This document shows positions 1 to 7,732 of a stretch of DNA of 34,916 nt, piece by piece. The stretch is taken from positions 4,783 to 39,698 of the forward strand of contig DCCQ01000044.1 in the NCBI GenBank assembly GCA_002314195.1. The letters are read 5' to 3'. The stretch's first letter is position 1. Each line of letters starts with the position of its first letter. Source of the DNA: Bacteroidales bacterium UBA1077 (GTDB lineage Bacteria > Bacteroidota > Bacteroidia > Bacteroidales > UBA932). The notes under the pieces were generated by a model. The model had not been told where the DNA came from. It was given only the letters and a program-made list of their open reading frames with translations, and searched no databases. A program made the translations under genes and the position numbers.

Positions 1-2145
1 GGAACTTCCGAGGAGTTTTTCCCGTCCATTCCGGAGATCAAGGGCTGGACCAGAATCTGCTTTGTCGGAACTGCTGATATTATGGTCGGAGATGACTATT
101 ATCGGGCGGCTGAGGTTTCGATTGACACAAATTTTTTCAAGTTCTTTGACTATCGTCTTACGGGTTGTCTGAAGGACAAGGTTCTGGAGAACGAGGACGA
201 GGTGATTTTGTCCGAATCATTCGCCAAGAAAGTGTTTGGAAATGAGGATCCAATAGGCAGGATATTAAGTGTCGATAAGAGTAAGTGGACAGTTGTCGGG
301 GTAGTTGAGGATTTTGGGCCTGTCGATGTGTTCGAGCATTGCGATGTGTTCACAAGCATCAAACGTGCGCAAAAGCAATTTGCGTGGATGGACAATTTCG
401 GTAACACGGTTCCGATTGTCCGGCTTGACGAAGGAACTGATGTGGAAAAGGTGCGCGAGGATCTTCTTAAAAAGTATCTCGGATACTGGAATTTCTACAA
501 GGCTGACAATTCGGACAACGCCTTTTTATGGGGAGCAAGTGTGACGAGACTTGACAAGGTCTATTTTTCGGGTATGAACTCCTACACTTGTTTAAGAACG
601 GGGGACAGAAAACAAGTTGAGCTTCTGTTCATCGTGGCTCTGGTCCTGCTGATCTCCGCCATATTCAATTACATCAACCTTACGGTCGCTCAGACGGGAA
701 AGCGCGCCAAGGAGATGGCCACCAGAAGGTTGCTTGGCGAAAGTTCAAGGAATATAGTGACGAGGTACATCACTGAGTCATTCGCTTTTACGGTCGGGTG
801 TTTCGCCGTAGGCTGTCTGCTGGCATATTCATTTAAACCGCTCTTTGACAAGATTCTGAGCGCCGACATTGTGCTGATGCCTGATTTGACCACAATGCTT
901 TGGGCAGTTTTGGCGTTGGTCTTCATCTCTGTGGTTTCGGCGCTGCTTCCTGCGCTGCTTGTCTCTCGTTTTAAGCCTATTGATGTGGTGAAAGGGGAGT
1001 TCCGTTTCAAGAACAAGATGATTTTTGGTAAGGTGTTCATCGTGCTTCAGACCGTGTTCAGCACCGTCCTTATCGCTATGGCGATCACGATGGCGGCGCA
1101 GGTGAACTGTCTGGTAAACCTTCCTGTAGGCTACGAGACAAAGGACGTCATTCAAGTCAATTCACAAGATGTAGGCTATAGGAGAGGACCTCAGGAGGCT
1201 CTTCGCGCCAGATTGAAGGCTTTGCCGCAGGTGGTTGATGTGGGACTTGGGATTACATCTCCGATATCCTGCGGGGCGAATGGCATTCACGATGAGGACA
1301 ATCAGCTGATTGGTTGGATGCGTATGGCTCAGTTGGACACGACTTCGCTTAGGATTCTGGGAATCAAAGTCTTGGAGAAGTATAGCGAACTCTCTTCACC
1401 GAAAGTGCTTCTGACAGAGACATCCAAGAGAAGCACCGGTGTGACGGCAGAACATCCTTACGTAGGCGGAAGCTACACGAAAGGGGAATATGAAATCTGT
1501 GGCATCATCCCGGATTTCCGCGCAAACAACGCTCTCTTCGAGCCTATGGAGAATGAGCGTAACTCCATAAGGATCATAGACGAGAATTATGATTATGCAT
1601 TCCTTCAACTTCTTAAGATAACAGGTGACCGGTCCGAGGCCATGGCGGCGGTCAAGAATGTCTGCCGTGAGTTTGCGAAGGAGACCATTGGCGTTCCTGT
1701 GGAGATGTGGACTTACTATCTGGATGAGCAATTGGTCGATGATCTGAAGGGTACCAGGAACACGATGCTGCTCGTGATTTCTTTCATGGTCATGGCCATT
1801 TTGATCTCCGCTCTCGGACTTTTCGCGATGTCGCTCTACTTCACAGAACAGCAGGGCCGCCAGATCGCTGTCCGGAAAGTTTTCGGTGCCGAGGTCAGCT
1901 CTGCTGTCTGGACTCTGTCCAAGTCATTCATGATCATGAGCGTTGTGGCTGTCGTGCTTGCCGCTCCGATAGCTGTCTGGGGCATAACCTACTATCTTCG
2001 GGGATTCTACACCAAGATCGCTTTTCCTTGGTGGGCCATTGTCCTCGCGGCCTTGATCTCGATGCTGATTTCCTTCCTCTCCGTCGTAGGCCAGACCTAC
2101 GCCGCCGCCACTAAGAACCCGGTCAAGACCCTTGGTCAGGATTGA
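1..2145 (+). CDS. ABC transporter permease, MacB/FtsX-like (5' truncated by window edge)
   Basis: The reading frame is open from base 1, so the gene begins upstream; 714 codons plus stop are visible. The visible product has the Bacteroidota double-FtsX layout. A periplasmic MacB_PCD-like region is followed by three hydrophobic segments near bases 625-690, 770-835 and 895-960. The motif RAKEMATRRLLGES sits in the first cytoplasmic loop. A fourth helix lies near 1030-1095, then a second periplasmic domain, then three C-terminal helices near 1765-1827, 1930-2000 and 2035-2095. The second FtsX loop carries GRQIAVRKVFGAE, the same coupling-loop motif. Family members of about 770-800 residues work with a LolD/MacB-type ATPase in lipoprotein or small-molecule export or envelope stress. 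The ATPase is not in the window and the substrate cannot be told from the sequence. Confidence 0.9.
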   Translation, partial: GTSEEFFPSIPEIKGWTRICFVGTADIMVGDDYYRAAEVSIDTNFFKFFDYRLTGCLKDKVLENEDEVILSESFAKKVFGNEDPIGRILSVDKSKWTVVGVVEDFGPVDVFEHCDVFTSIKRAQKQFAWMDNFGNTVPIVRLDEGTDVEKVREDLLKKYLGYWNFYKADNSDNAFLWGASVTRLDKVYFSGMNSYTCLRTGDRKQVELLFIVALVLLISAIFNYINLTVAQTGKRAKEMATRRLLGESSRNIVTRYITESFAFTVGCFAVGCLLAYSFKPLFDKILSADIVLMPDLTTMLWAVLALVFISVVSALLPALLVSRFKPIDVVKGEFRFKNKMIFGKVFIVLQTVFSTVLIAMAITMAAQVNCLVNLPVGYETKDVIQVNSQDVGYRRGPQEALRARLKALPQVVDVGLGITSPISCGANGIHDEDNQLIGWMRMAQLDTTSLRILGIKVLEKYSELSSPKVLLTETSKRSTGVTAEHPYVGGSYTKGEYEICGIIPDFRANNALFEPMENERNSIRIIDENYDYAFLQLLKITGDRSEAMAAVKNVCREFAKETIGVPVEMWTYYLDEQLVDDLKGTRNTMLLVISFMVMAILISALGLFAMSLYFTEQQGRQIAVRKVFGAEVSSAVWTLSKSFMIMSVVAVVLAAPIAVWGITYYLRGFYTKIAFPWWAIVLAALISMLISFLSVVGQTYAAATKNPVKTLGQD

Positions 2146-2152
2146 TGAGTCC

Positions 2153-2177
2153 GGTCACTGAGCTTGTCGAAGTGACC
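2153..2177. repeat. Short palindromic intergenic repeat, copy 1
   Basis: The arms GGTCACT and AGTGACC flank an 11-base core GAGCTTGTCGA, giving a perfect 7-bp stem 8 bases after the permease stop codon. Related copies lie at 3401-3424 and 3454-3478, and in reverse orientation inside the yfhO gene at 13719-13788. It may act as a transcription terminator for the permease, but there is no T run. It resembles small dispersed palindromic repeats common in Bacteroidota genomes. Confidence 0.75.
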
Positions 2178-2269
2178 TGAGTAGAATACGGGGGTAAAAC
2201 CCAACTTTTTACGTTTCTTATCAAAATTTACGTTTATGTTGCGTATTATTGCGGACAAAGACTTGGACT

Positions 2270-3022
2270 ATGATAGGAAACGTTACTTTTAATGATGTCC
2301 TCACCGCGCTTGGCGATCTCGTGATGCCGCGCGAGTGCATCGTTTGCGGGAGGCCTCTTGCTATGCGCGAACATCACCTCTGCATCGGATGCCTTGCCGA
2401 CCTGCCGCGGACATATTTCTCGAATATGCCCCACAACCAACTTGCCGACAGATTCAACGCCTTGATTCAGCGGGATCTGGATGCCACTGGTGTTTTTGAG
2501 GAATATTCCTACGCCACCTCATTGTTCTTTTACCGCTCCCATACCGGCTACAGACTGATCACCCAGAGGCTGAAATATCATTCGGACTATGCCGTCGGTC
2601 GTTATTTCGCCTCGATGCTTGGCCGGGAGATGGCAGCATCTCCTGTTTTCGACGATGTGGACGCGGTGATTCCTGTGCCTCTGCATTGGACCCGCCTTTG
2701 GTCCCGAGGGCATAATCAGGCAGAGATCATCGCAGAGGTTCTGGCAGAAAGCCTTGATGCTGATTTTCGCACCGACATTCTATATCGTGCCAGAAGGACA
2801 CGTACCCAGACCAAACTTTCTGTTGAAGGAAAAACGCATAATGTGGAGAGGGCGTTTCGGGTGAGGCGGCTGAAATCTGTACCTGAATATTCACACATCC
2901 TTCTGGTGGACGATGTTTTCACGACCGGTGCGACGCTTCATTCCTGCCATAGGGCGTTAATGACGGTATTCCCTCCTGATGTGCGCATCAGTGTCGCCAC
3001 TCTAGCGTGTGTCGGAATGTAA
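2270..3022 (+). CDS. comF: ComF family phosphoribosyltransferase-like protein
   Basis: The 250-residue product has an N-terminal zinc-ribbon-like cysteine set (C23, C26, C38, C41, in CIVCG and CIGC) and a C-terminal type I phosphoribosyltransferase fold. The PRPP-binding loop LLVDDVFTTGATL lies around residues 211-223. The family signatures PVPLHWTRLWSRGHNQA (136-152) and RTQTKLSVEGKTHNV are both present. ComF proteins are linked to DNA uptake and recombination in naturally competent bacteria; the reaction is not settled. An in-frame TTG at 2249 would add seven residues, but ATG at 2270 was preferred because the alignable family region starts soon after it. A weak promoter-like TAcgTTTa lies at 2229-2236. 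No competence genes adjoin it. Confidence 0.9.
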   Translation: MIGNVTFNDVLTALGDLVMPRECIVCGRPLAMREHHLCIGCLADLPRTYFSNMPHNQLADRFNALIQRDLDATGVFEEYSYATSLFFYRSHTGYRLITQRLKYHSDYAVGRYFASMLGREMAASPVFDDVDAVIPVPLHWTRLWSRGHNQAEIIAEVLAESLDADFRTDILYRARRTRTQTKLSVEGKTHNVERAFRVRRLKSVPEYSHILLVDDVFTTGATLHSCHRALMTVFPPDVRISVATLACVGM

Positions 3023-3218
3023 GATATGTTACGTTTTGGTTACGAATCGTAAGGAGAAACGTTTTAAATGACGAATGCGCTTAAACGAACTGCCTTTCAT
3101 GCTCTGTAGCGTATGTCTATTAAAACCTATTAAAATTTCCCTTATTGTTTATAGGGTTGGAAATAAAACGGTTAAGTAGAGATATTCATAATTATTTCGC
3201 AAAAAATATTAAAAAATA
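3023..3218. other. Non-coding stretch after comF
   Basis: No convincing gene is seen. The stretch becomes very AT-rich toward 3218. It contains an odd palindrome TTACGA-A-TCGTAA at 3040-3052. A possible weak terminator hairpin with CCCT (3139-3142) and AGGG (3153-3156) around a ten-base loop lies further on. A 13-codon open frame at 3068-3109 preceded by AAGGAG was considered and not called. Confidence 0.5.
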
Positions 3219-3249
3219 TTTGCAAGTCTCAAAAAAAGCAGTACCTTTG
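3219..3249 (+). promoter_or_regulatory. Bacteroidota-type promoter of the 3256-3370 RNA
   Basis: A -33 box TTTG (3219-3222), 19 bp of spacer and a -7 box TACCTTTG (3242-3249) match the primary sigma consensus of Bacteroidota exactly. No protein-coding start follows within 260 bases, so it appears to drive a non-coding RNA. Confidence 0.75.
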
Positions 3250-3255
3250 TACTCG

Positions 3256-3370
3256 GGTTGAGCAAGGAGGTTCTCTCCCCGATCAACCTATTGGTTATTA
3301 GTTTTAGTGTTATTAATTATGTGGTTAGAGTGAGAGTCCACGCGCGATGCGTCGACGCTCATTTTTTTTT
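3256..3370 (+). ncRNA. Candidate small RNA of about 115 nt
   Basis: The RNA is bounded by a consensus promoter and an intrinsic terminator. Its 5' end can form a hairpin: GGTTGA (3256-3261) pairs with TCAACC (3283-3288), with inner GGAG (3266-3269) and CTCC (3275-3278) around a GTTCT loop. A roughly 40-nt A/U-rich unpaired linker follows, then the terminator hairpin at 3330-3370. No open frame longer than four codons is obvious. It lacks the SRP RNA GGAA-loop signature and does not match any RNA family I recognise by eye. The purine-rich AAGGAGG at 3264-3270 sits partly in the hairpin. Start and end are inferred from the promoter and the T run. Confidence 0.6.
3330..3370 (+). terminator. Intrinsic terminator of the candidate small RNA
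   Basis: The stem is GTGAG/CTCAT, then GTC/GAC, then ACGC/GCGT, with single mismatches between the blocks and a GCGAT loop. A run of nine T follows at 3362-3370. Confidence 0.75.
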
Positions 3371-3400
3371 GTTATACACTATCCGGTCACGGCGATTGGC

Positions 3401-3424
3401 GGTCGCTGAGCTTGCCGAAGCGCC
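3401..3424. repeat. Short palindromic intergenic repeat, copy 2
   Basis: CGCT (3404-3407) pairs with AGCG (3419-3422) and flanking GG pairs with CC, around the core GAGCTTGCCGA. This is the same core as at 2153-2177 with one base changed. A larger outer pair GGTCA (3385-3389) and TGACC (3426-3430) encloses it. Confidence 0.7.
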
Positions 3425-3453
3425 ATGACCGTTGGACTCGTAGAACTGCCGGT

Positions 3454-3478
3454 GGTCGCCGAACTTGTCTAAGTGACC
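3454..3478. repeat. Short palindromic intergenic repeat, copy 3 (degenerate)
   Basis: It begins GGTC and ends GTGACC with the core GAACTTGTCTA, a diverged copy of the element at 2153-2177 in the same orientation. Its CTTG (3464-3467) also serves as a plausible -33 box for the thioesterase promoter. Confidence 0.6.
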
Positions 3479-3495
3479 TGTTATTCGTAAATTTG
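3464..3495 (+). promoter_or_regulatory. Promoter of the thioesterase gene, partly inside a repeat
   Basis: CTTG (3464-3467) stands 20 bp upstream of a perfect -7 box TAAATTTG (3488-3495). The start codon at 3519 would leave a leader of under 20 nt. Confidence 0.55.
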
Positions 3496-3518
3496 TGACA
3501 GGAATTAAACCAACAATT

Positions 3519-3908
3519 ATGCTTGAACTTGGAATCAAAGGCCGTCAGGAGGAGATCGTGACGGAGGAATTGACCGCCAGCCACATCGGCAGCGGGACTG
3601 TCAGGGTGTTCGCTACACCGATGATGATCGCCCTTATGGAGCGCACCAGCCGACTCAGTGTCAAGCCTTACCTTGAAGATGGGCAGGAGACCGTGGGCAC
3701 TAGAGTTGATGTGTCGCATGTCTCTTCAACGCCAGTCGGGCTGAAAGTATGGTGCGAGAGCGAGGTTGTGGAGGTTGACCGTCGCAGGATCGTCTTCAAA
3801 GTCGCCGCCTATGACGAGAAAGGTCTCATCGGTGAAGGGGTCCATGAACGTTTTGTTATCGATGTCGCCAAGTTTCAGGCAAAGGCACAGGAAAAAATAG
3901 TGGTGTAG
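3519..3908 (+). CDS. Hotdog-fold thioesterase, FlK-like
   Basis: The 129-residue product has the fluoroacetyl-CoA-thioesterase-like (FlK/COG5496) layout. The segment ATPMMIALMERTS is followed by GQETVGTRVDVSHVSSTP. Then come the central beta strands and a C-terminal GEGVHERFVID strand. The Thr/Ser, Glu and His positions used in this family appear to be present (ERTS, GQETVGT, DVSH). It would hydrolyse a small acyl-CoA in the cytoplasm; the real substrate is unknown, and many such proteins are housekeeping thioesterases with no link to fluoroacetate. A GTG at 3495 would add eight residues, but it lies inside the promoter -7 box, so ATG at 3519 is preferred. It converges on fabG. Confidence 0.85.
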   Translation: MLELGIKGRQEEIVTEELTASHIGSGTVRVFATPMMIALMERTSRLSVKPYLEDGQETVGTRVDVSHVSSTPVGLKVWCESEVVEVDRRRIVFKVAAYDEKGLIGEGVHERFVIDVAKFQAKAQEKIVV

Positions 3909-3925
3909 GTTAATTGATTGTAATT

Positions 3926-3985
3926 CAATGATATGAACCTTTGCCTTTAGTGAATGTCAACTAAAGGCAAAGGCTCATATCATTG
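3926..3985. terminator. Bidirectional terminator between thioesterase and fabG
   Basis: The 26-bp arms 3926-3951 and 3960-3985 are inverted copies with a single mismatch, around an eight-base loop (GAATGTCA). The element lies between two convergent genes and can terminate both. The stem is unusually long and nearly perfect. Confidence 0.85.
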
Positions 3986-4033
3986 TTTATGAATATGTTG
4001 CGCACCACTTGCTGGTGGAGGCAACCTGTGAGA

Positions 4034-4780
4034 TTAGCAGTTCATCGCGCCGCAGCAGTGGATGACCTGGCCGGAGACGTAGCCTGAGAGGTCGCTGGCC
4101 AGGAAGAGAGCCACATTGGCCACATCCTCAGGTGTGCCTCCGCGACGGAGCGGAATCTGCTTCACCCAGGCGTCGCGCACTTCCTCCGAGAGGGCGTTGG
4201 TCATGTCCGAGATGATGAATCCCGGAGCTATGCAGTTGGCTCTGACGCCGCGCGGACCCATCTCCTTGGCGATGGACTTGGCCAAGCCGATCAGGCCGGC
4301 CTTGGAGGCAGAGTAGTTGCACTGGCCTGCGTTTCCGGAAACTCCCACGACAGAGGACATGTTGATGATGCTTCCGCCTCTCTGGCGGGCCATGATCGGG
4401 GTCAGGGCGTGGATGAAGTTGAACGCTGACTTGAGGTTCACGTTGATGACGGCGTCCCACTGGGCCTCGCTCATCCTGAGCATGAGTCCGTCCTTGGTGA
4501 TGCCGGCGTTGTTCACAAGGATGTCAATCCTGCCGAAATCGGCCAGAATCTGATTCACGACATTGTGAGTCTCCTCGAAGTTTGCGGCGTTGGAGGCATA
4601 AGCCTTTACCTTGTGGCCGAAAGCCTCGATGTCTTTGACTGTCTGTTCTCCGACTTCATTGATGACAAGGTCGGTGAAAGCCACATCCGCTCCCTCGGAA
4701 GCGAATTTCATGGCTATTGCCTTGCCGATTCCTCTTGCGGCGCCCGTTATGAGGGCGACCTTTCCGTCTAAAAGTCCCAT
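4034..4780 (-). CDS. fabG: 3-oxoacyl-[acyl-carrier-protein] reductase FabG
   Basis: This 248-residue short-chain dehydrogenase reduces 3-oxoacyl-ACP with NADPH in the cytoplasmic type II fatty-acid elongation cycle. The cofactor motif GAARGIGK is at residues 13-20 and NNAG at 90-93. The active-site set is N115, S143, Y156 (YSASK) and K160. The end, GYVSGQVIHCCGAMNC, differs from the usual V.GG.M but keeps the family length. SDRs are diverse; FabG is preferred because of overall length and the close match through ITKDGLMLRM, typical of FabG. It is transcribed alone, divergent from ahcY, with its own promoter. Confidence 0.92.
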   Translation of the reverse strand: MGLLDGKVALITGAARGIGKAIAMKFASEGADVAFTDLVINEVGEQTVKDIEAFGHKVKAYASNAANFEETHNVVNQILADFGRIDILVNNAGITKDGLMLRMSEAQWDAVINVNLKSAFNFIHALTPIMARQRGGSIINMSSVVGVSGNAGQCNYSASKAGLIGLAKSIAKEMGPRGVRANCIAPGFIISDMTNALSEEVRDAWVKQIPLRRGGTPEDVANVALFLASDLSGYVSGQVIHCCGAMNC

Positions 4781-4800
4781 AATATTCAGTTTATTTTTTA

Positions 4801-4832
4801 CAAAAGTAATCTATCTTGCCGCGATGAGCAAG
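4801..4832 (-). promoter_or_regulatory. fabG promoter
   Basis: Read on the minus strand, CTTG (complement of 4829-4832), 20 bp of spacer and TACTTTTG (complement of 4801-4808) form a Bacteroidota-type promoter ending 20 bp before the fabG start. Confidence 0.6.
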
Positions 4833-4893
4833 TCTTTAGGTCGCTATTTGGTGAAAGAATGGATGATGTGGCGAAAGGCACGGATAAAATGGT

Positions 4894-4901
4894 TATCTTT
4901 G
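4894..4901 (+). promoter_or_regulatory. -7 box of the ahcY promoter
   Basis: TATCTTTG fits TAnnTTTG exactly, about 80 bp upstream of the ahcY start. No clear TTTG is found 19-21 bp further upstream. Confidence 0.5.
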
Positions 4902-4981
4902 CCGTGTTAACACAGCGAAGACGGCCGTGGAGATATTCATGAATCGCCGGTGCGCCGAAATTGCGGAATCAGTTTTCAGAA

Positions 4982-6232
4982 ATGAGTGAAATACGTGACC
5001 CTCAGCTCTGGGAAAGCGGAGAGCTGAAGATAGAATGGGTGAGGCATCACATGCCGCTGCTTGAAGGTTTGGAGAAGGAGTTTAAGGAGACAAAGCCGTT
5101 CAAAGGGCTGAAAGTCGCCCTTTCCGTGCATCTGGAGGCCAAGACGGCGCATCTTTGCGAGGTGCTTGCCGAAGGTGGGGCGGAGATGTATGTCACCGGG
5201 AGCAATCCTCTCTCGACTCAAGACGATGTGGCCGCGGCTCTTGTGCATGAGGGGCTGAACGTCTTCGCTGTCCATGGGGCGACACCTGAGGAATATGAAC
5301 ACGGCATCAGACGCGTCATCGAGTGCGGCCCGAACATCATCATAGATGACGGCGGGGATCTCGTCACGATGATCCATGAGAACTATCCTGAGCTTATCCC
5401 GAATGTTATCGGAGGCTGCGAGGAGACCACGACCGGAATCCTCCGTCTTGAGACGATGAACCGTGAGAGGAGGCTGAGGTTCCCGATGATGCTTGTGAAC
5501 AACGCCGCCTGCAAGCACTTCTTCGACAACCGTTACGGCACAGGCCAGTCCGTGTGGGACGGCATCAACAGGACCACCAACCTGATTGTGGCAGGGAAAT
5601 ATGTCGTTGTCGCAGGCTACGGCTGGTGCGGCAAGGGCGTGGCGATGAGGGCCAAGGGACTCGGAGCGAAAGTGATTGTCACCGAGGTGGATCCGATCAA
5701 GGCCATGGAGGCCGTGATGGATGGATTCCAGGTGATGAGCATGGCTCAGGCCGCGGCGGAAGGCGACATATTCGTGACAGTTACTGGTTGCGACGACGTC
5801 ATCACAAAGGAGCATTTCCTCAAAATGAAAGACGGGGCGATCTGCTGCAACGCCGGGCATTTCGACTGCGAGGTGAATGTCGCCCAGCTCAAGGAACTTG
5901 CTGTGAGCGAGAAGCCTGCGAGGCAGAATATTCAGGAATATGATCTCCCTAGCGGCCGTAAGGTTTACGTCATAGCGGAAGGCAGGCTTGTCAATCTCGC
6001 CGCCGGGGACGGACATCCGGCCGAGATCATGGACATGTCGTTCGCCATTCAGGCCTTGAGTGCCAAGTACTTGGCTGACAACAGGATGGTTCTGGCAAGG
6101 GATCTTGGAGAGATGCTTCACTGCGTGCCTGAGTCCATTGACCGTGAGGTGGCTTTCAGAAAGCTGAAGGACTGGGGAATCACGATCGACACGCTGACTC
6201 CTGCACAACATAAGTACCTTTACGGAGAATAA
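4982..6232 (+). CDS. ahcY: Adenosylhomocysteinase (S-adenosylhomocysteine hydrolase), short form
   Basis: The product splits S-adenosylhomocysteine into adenosine and homocysteine, clearing the by-product of methylation in the cytoplasm. The 416-residue protein shows the NAD-binding motif GYGWCGKG (212-219), the substrate region GGCEETTTG (144-152), and the catalytic Lys/Asp in ACKHFFDNRYG (K178, D182). It also has the C-terminal GDGHPAEIMDMSFAIQ. It starts DPQLWESGELKIEW, typical of the shorter archaeal/Thermotoga-like subtype. Its C-terminus lacks the lysine- and tyrosine-containing extension seen in the long, roughly 470-residue bacterial form. ATG at 4982 was chosen over an in-frame TTG at 4961. 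It is monocistronic with its own terminator. Confidence 0.95.
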   Translation: MSEIRDPQLWESGELKIEWVRHHMPLLEGLEKEFKETKPFKGLKVALSVHLEAKTAHLCEVLAEGGAEMYVTGSNPLSTQDDVAAALVHEGLNVFAVHGATPEEYEHGIRRVIECGPNIIIDDGGDLVTMIHENYPELIPNVIGGCEETTTGILRLETMNRERRLRFPMMLVNNAACKHFFDNRYGTGQSVWDGINRTTNLIVAGKYVVVAGYGWCGKGVAMRAKGLGAKVIVTEVDPIKAMEAVMDGFQVMSMAQAAAEGDIFVTVTGCDDVITKEHFLKMKDGAICCNAGHFDCEVNVAQLKELAVSEKPARQNIQEYDLPSGRKVYVIAEGRLVNLAAGDGHPAEIMDMSFAIQALSAKYLADNRMVLARDLGEMLHCVPESIDREVAFRKLKDWGITIDTLTPAQHKYLYGE

Positions 6233-6252
6233 TCGCATAAATAATTTTTAAA

Positions 6253-6282
6253 GAATAGGTTGGCAGTTCCGCTGACCTATTC
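6253..6282 (+). terminator. ahcY terminator
   Basis: GAATAGGT (6253-6260) and ACCTATTC (6275-6282) form a perfect 8-bp stem, with CAG/CTG pairing inside. The following sequence is AT-rich but has no long T run. Confidence 0.65.
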
Positions 6283-6310
6283 ATTATATTTAACATAAAA
6301 TAATAACGCT

Positions 6311-7732
6311 ATGAGCCTGATTCCTATTTACACTTGGACCAAAGGCATAAGAAACTTTGATCATAGGAGAAAACAGTTCTCCCAGCAACCTTGGGCGCAG
6401 GGTGTCCTGCTTCTTTGCTGCGTGGTGGTGGCTATGCTTTTGGCCAACCTCCCGTTTACCAAAGAGTTCTACCACAATGTCCTGGAAACCGAGATTTCAT
6501 TGAGGTTCCATATTCCAGGACATGAAGGATTCCTTTTCCCGGACGGGATGACAGTCGAGAGCTTCATCAACGACATCCTGATGACGGTCTTCTTCTTTAC
6601 CGTCGGTCTGGAGATCCGGCGTGAGATGAAGAACGGAGAGTTATCCAGCGTGAAGAAGGCGATGATGCCGGTGATCGCCGCGTTCGGAGGAGTTGTGGCT
6701 CCGGCTTTTATATTCACTGCTGTCAATCATGGTTCAGCCGCCGCTTCCGGATGGGGTATTCCTACCGCAACGGACATCGCGTTCGCTGTTGGTATTCTCT
6801 CGATTCTGGGTGACCGGGTGCCTGTCTCACTGAAAGTTTTCCTGACCGCTTTGGCCATCGCTGATGACCTCATCGCGATCCTTGTCGTGGCATTGTTCTA
6901 CGGTGGCACAATCAATTTCGGACTGTTGAGCATTGCGTTCGTTCTGATTGCTTTGGTGCTGCTGATGAACAAGTTGGGTGAGAAGCGAGGATGGTTCTAC
7001 TTGGTTCCGGCCATCGCGATCTGGTCGCTCTTCTACTATGCCGGCATCCACTCCACGATGTCAGGCGTGGTGATGGCATTCCTTGTGCCGATGACCCCTC
7101 GATTCAACGAGGCCTACTTCCACCGCAAGCGTCTCCAGTACATCCGCAGGCTCAATGAATATAATGGGATAGCCTCAACCTCCACCGAATTCCCTAACGG
7201 TCCGCAGAGACATTGCCTGAGGCGCCTGTCCGCCATCTCCAGGGATTCCATCGGAATGAGCTACCGTCTTGAACACGCCCTCGGCCCTTGGGTCAACTTC
7301 CTGATCATGCCGATTTTCGCCCTCGCCAACGCTGGTGTCGAGATTCCGGATGTGTCCTACTTCAACGTGTTCCAGTTCGATCAGGCTCTTGGCAGCGTGA
7401 GCATGGGAATATTCCTTGGCCTTGTCCTTGGCAAGCCTCTTGGAATCTCCCTCGCCAGCTTCATCGCTGTCAAGCTTCATGTGGGAGAGATGCCGGCCAA
7501 GGCCTCTTGGGTCATGCTGATCGCTGTGGCCTGCCTTGGTGGTATCGGATTCACGATGTCAATCTTTGTGGACACCCTGTCATTTGGAGATCAGGCTCCG
7601 GAGATCACTGCCCGTCTTCGTGACATGGGCAAGGTGGCCGTGCTGATAGGCTCCCTCTGCGCCGGCATCCTGGGCAGTGTCCTGATCAACATCGTCCACG
7701 GCATCGAGTCCCGCAAGGCCGTCAAGGCTTAA
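6311..7732 (+). CDS. nhaA: Na+/H+ antiporter NhaA
   Basis: This inner-membrane antiporter expels Na+ (or Li+) in exchange for H+. The 473-residue protein has about 12 hydrophobic segments and the family landmarks FFFTVGLEIRREM (94-106), TDIAFAVGILS with D155, and ALAIADDL with D185-D186. The last two are the ion-binding aspartates equivalent to D133, D163 and D164 of Escherichia coli. A hydrophilic stretch near residues 265-320 between transmembrane segments makes it longer than the E. coli protein (388). The stop codon TAA shares the palindrome TTAA (7729-7732) with the stop of convergent mutS. A weak TATATTTA at 6285-6292 may be the -7 box. Confidence 0.96.
   Translation: MSLIPIYTWTKGIRNFDHRRKQFSQQPWAQGVLLLCCVVVAMLLANLPFTKEFYHNVLETEISLRFHIPGHEGFLFPDGMTVESFINDILMTVFFFTVGLEIRREMKNGELSSVKKAMMPVIAAFGGVVAPAFIFTAVNHGSAAASGWGIPTATDIAFAVGILSILGDRVPVSLKVFLTALAIADDLIAILVVALFYGGTINFGLLSIAFVLIALVLLMNKLGEKRGWFYLVPAIAIWSLFYYAGIHSTMSGVVMAFLVPMTPRFNEAYFHRKRLQYIRRLNEYNGIASTSTEFPNGPQRHCLRRLSAISRDSIGMSYRLEHALGPWVNFLIMPIFALANAGVEIPDVSYFNVFQFDQALGSVSMGIFLGLVLGKPLGISLASFIAVKLHVGEMPAKASWVMLIAVACLGGIGFTMSIFVDTLSFGDQAPEITARLRDMGKVAVLIGSLCAGILGSVLINIVHGIESRKAVKA

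Noticed and set aside
3068..3109. A 13-codon open frame (MTNALKRTAFHAL) behind AAGGAG
   Set aside because: It is very short, Bacteroidota rarely rely on Shine-Dalgarno sequences, and no promoter was seen directly upstream.
3256..3370. SRP RNA or 6S RNA at the small-RNA locus
   Set aside because: The GGAA-loop signature of SRP RNA and the long open-bubble structure of 6S RNA are not present.
4976..6238. A 420-codon open frame on the minus strand opposite ahcY
   Set aside because: It mirrors a clear conserved gene in another frame and has no recognisable domains; it is a shadow of ahcY.
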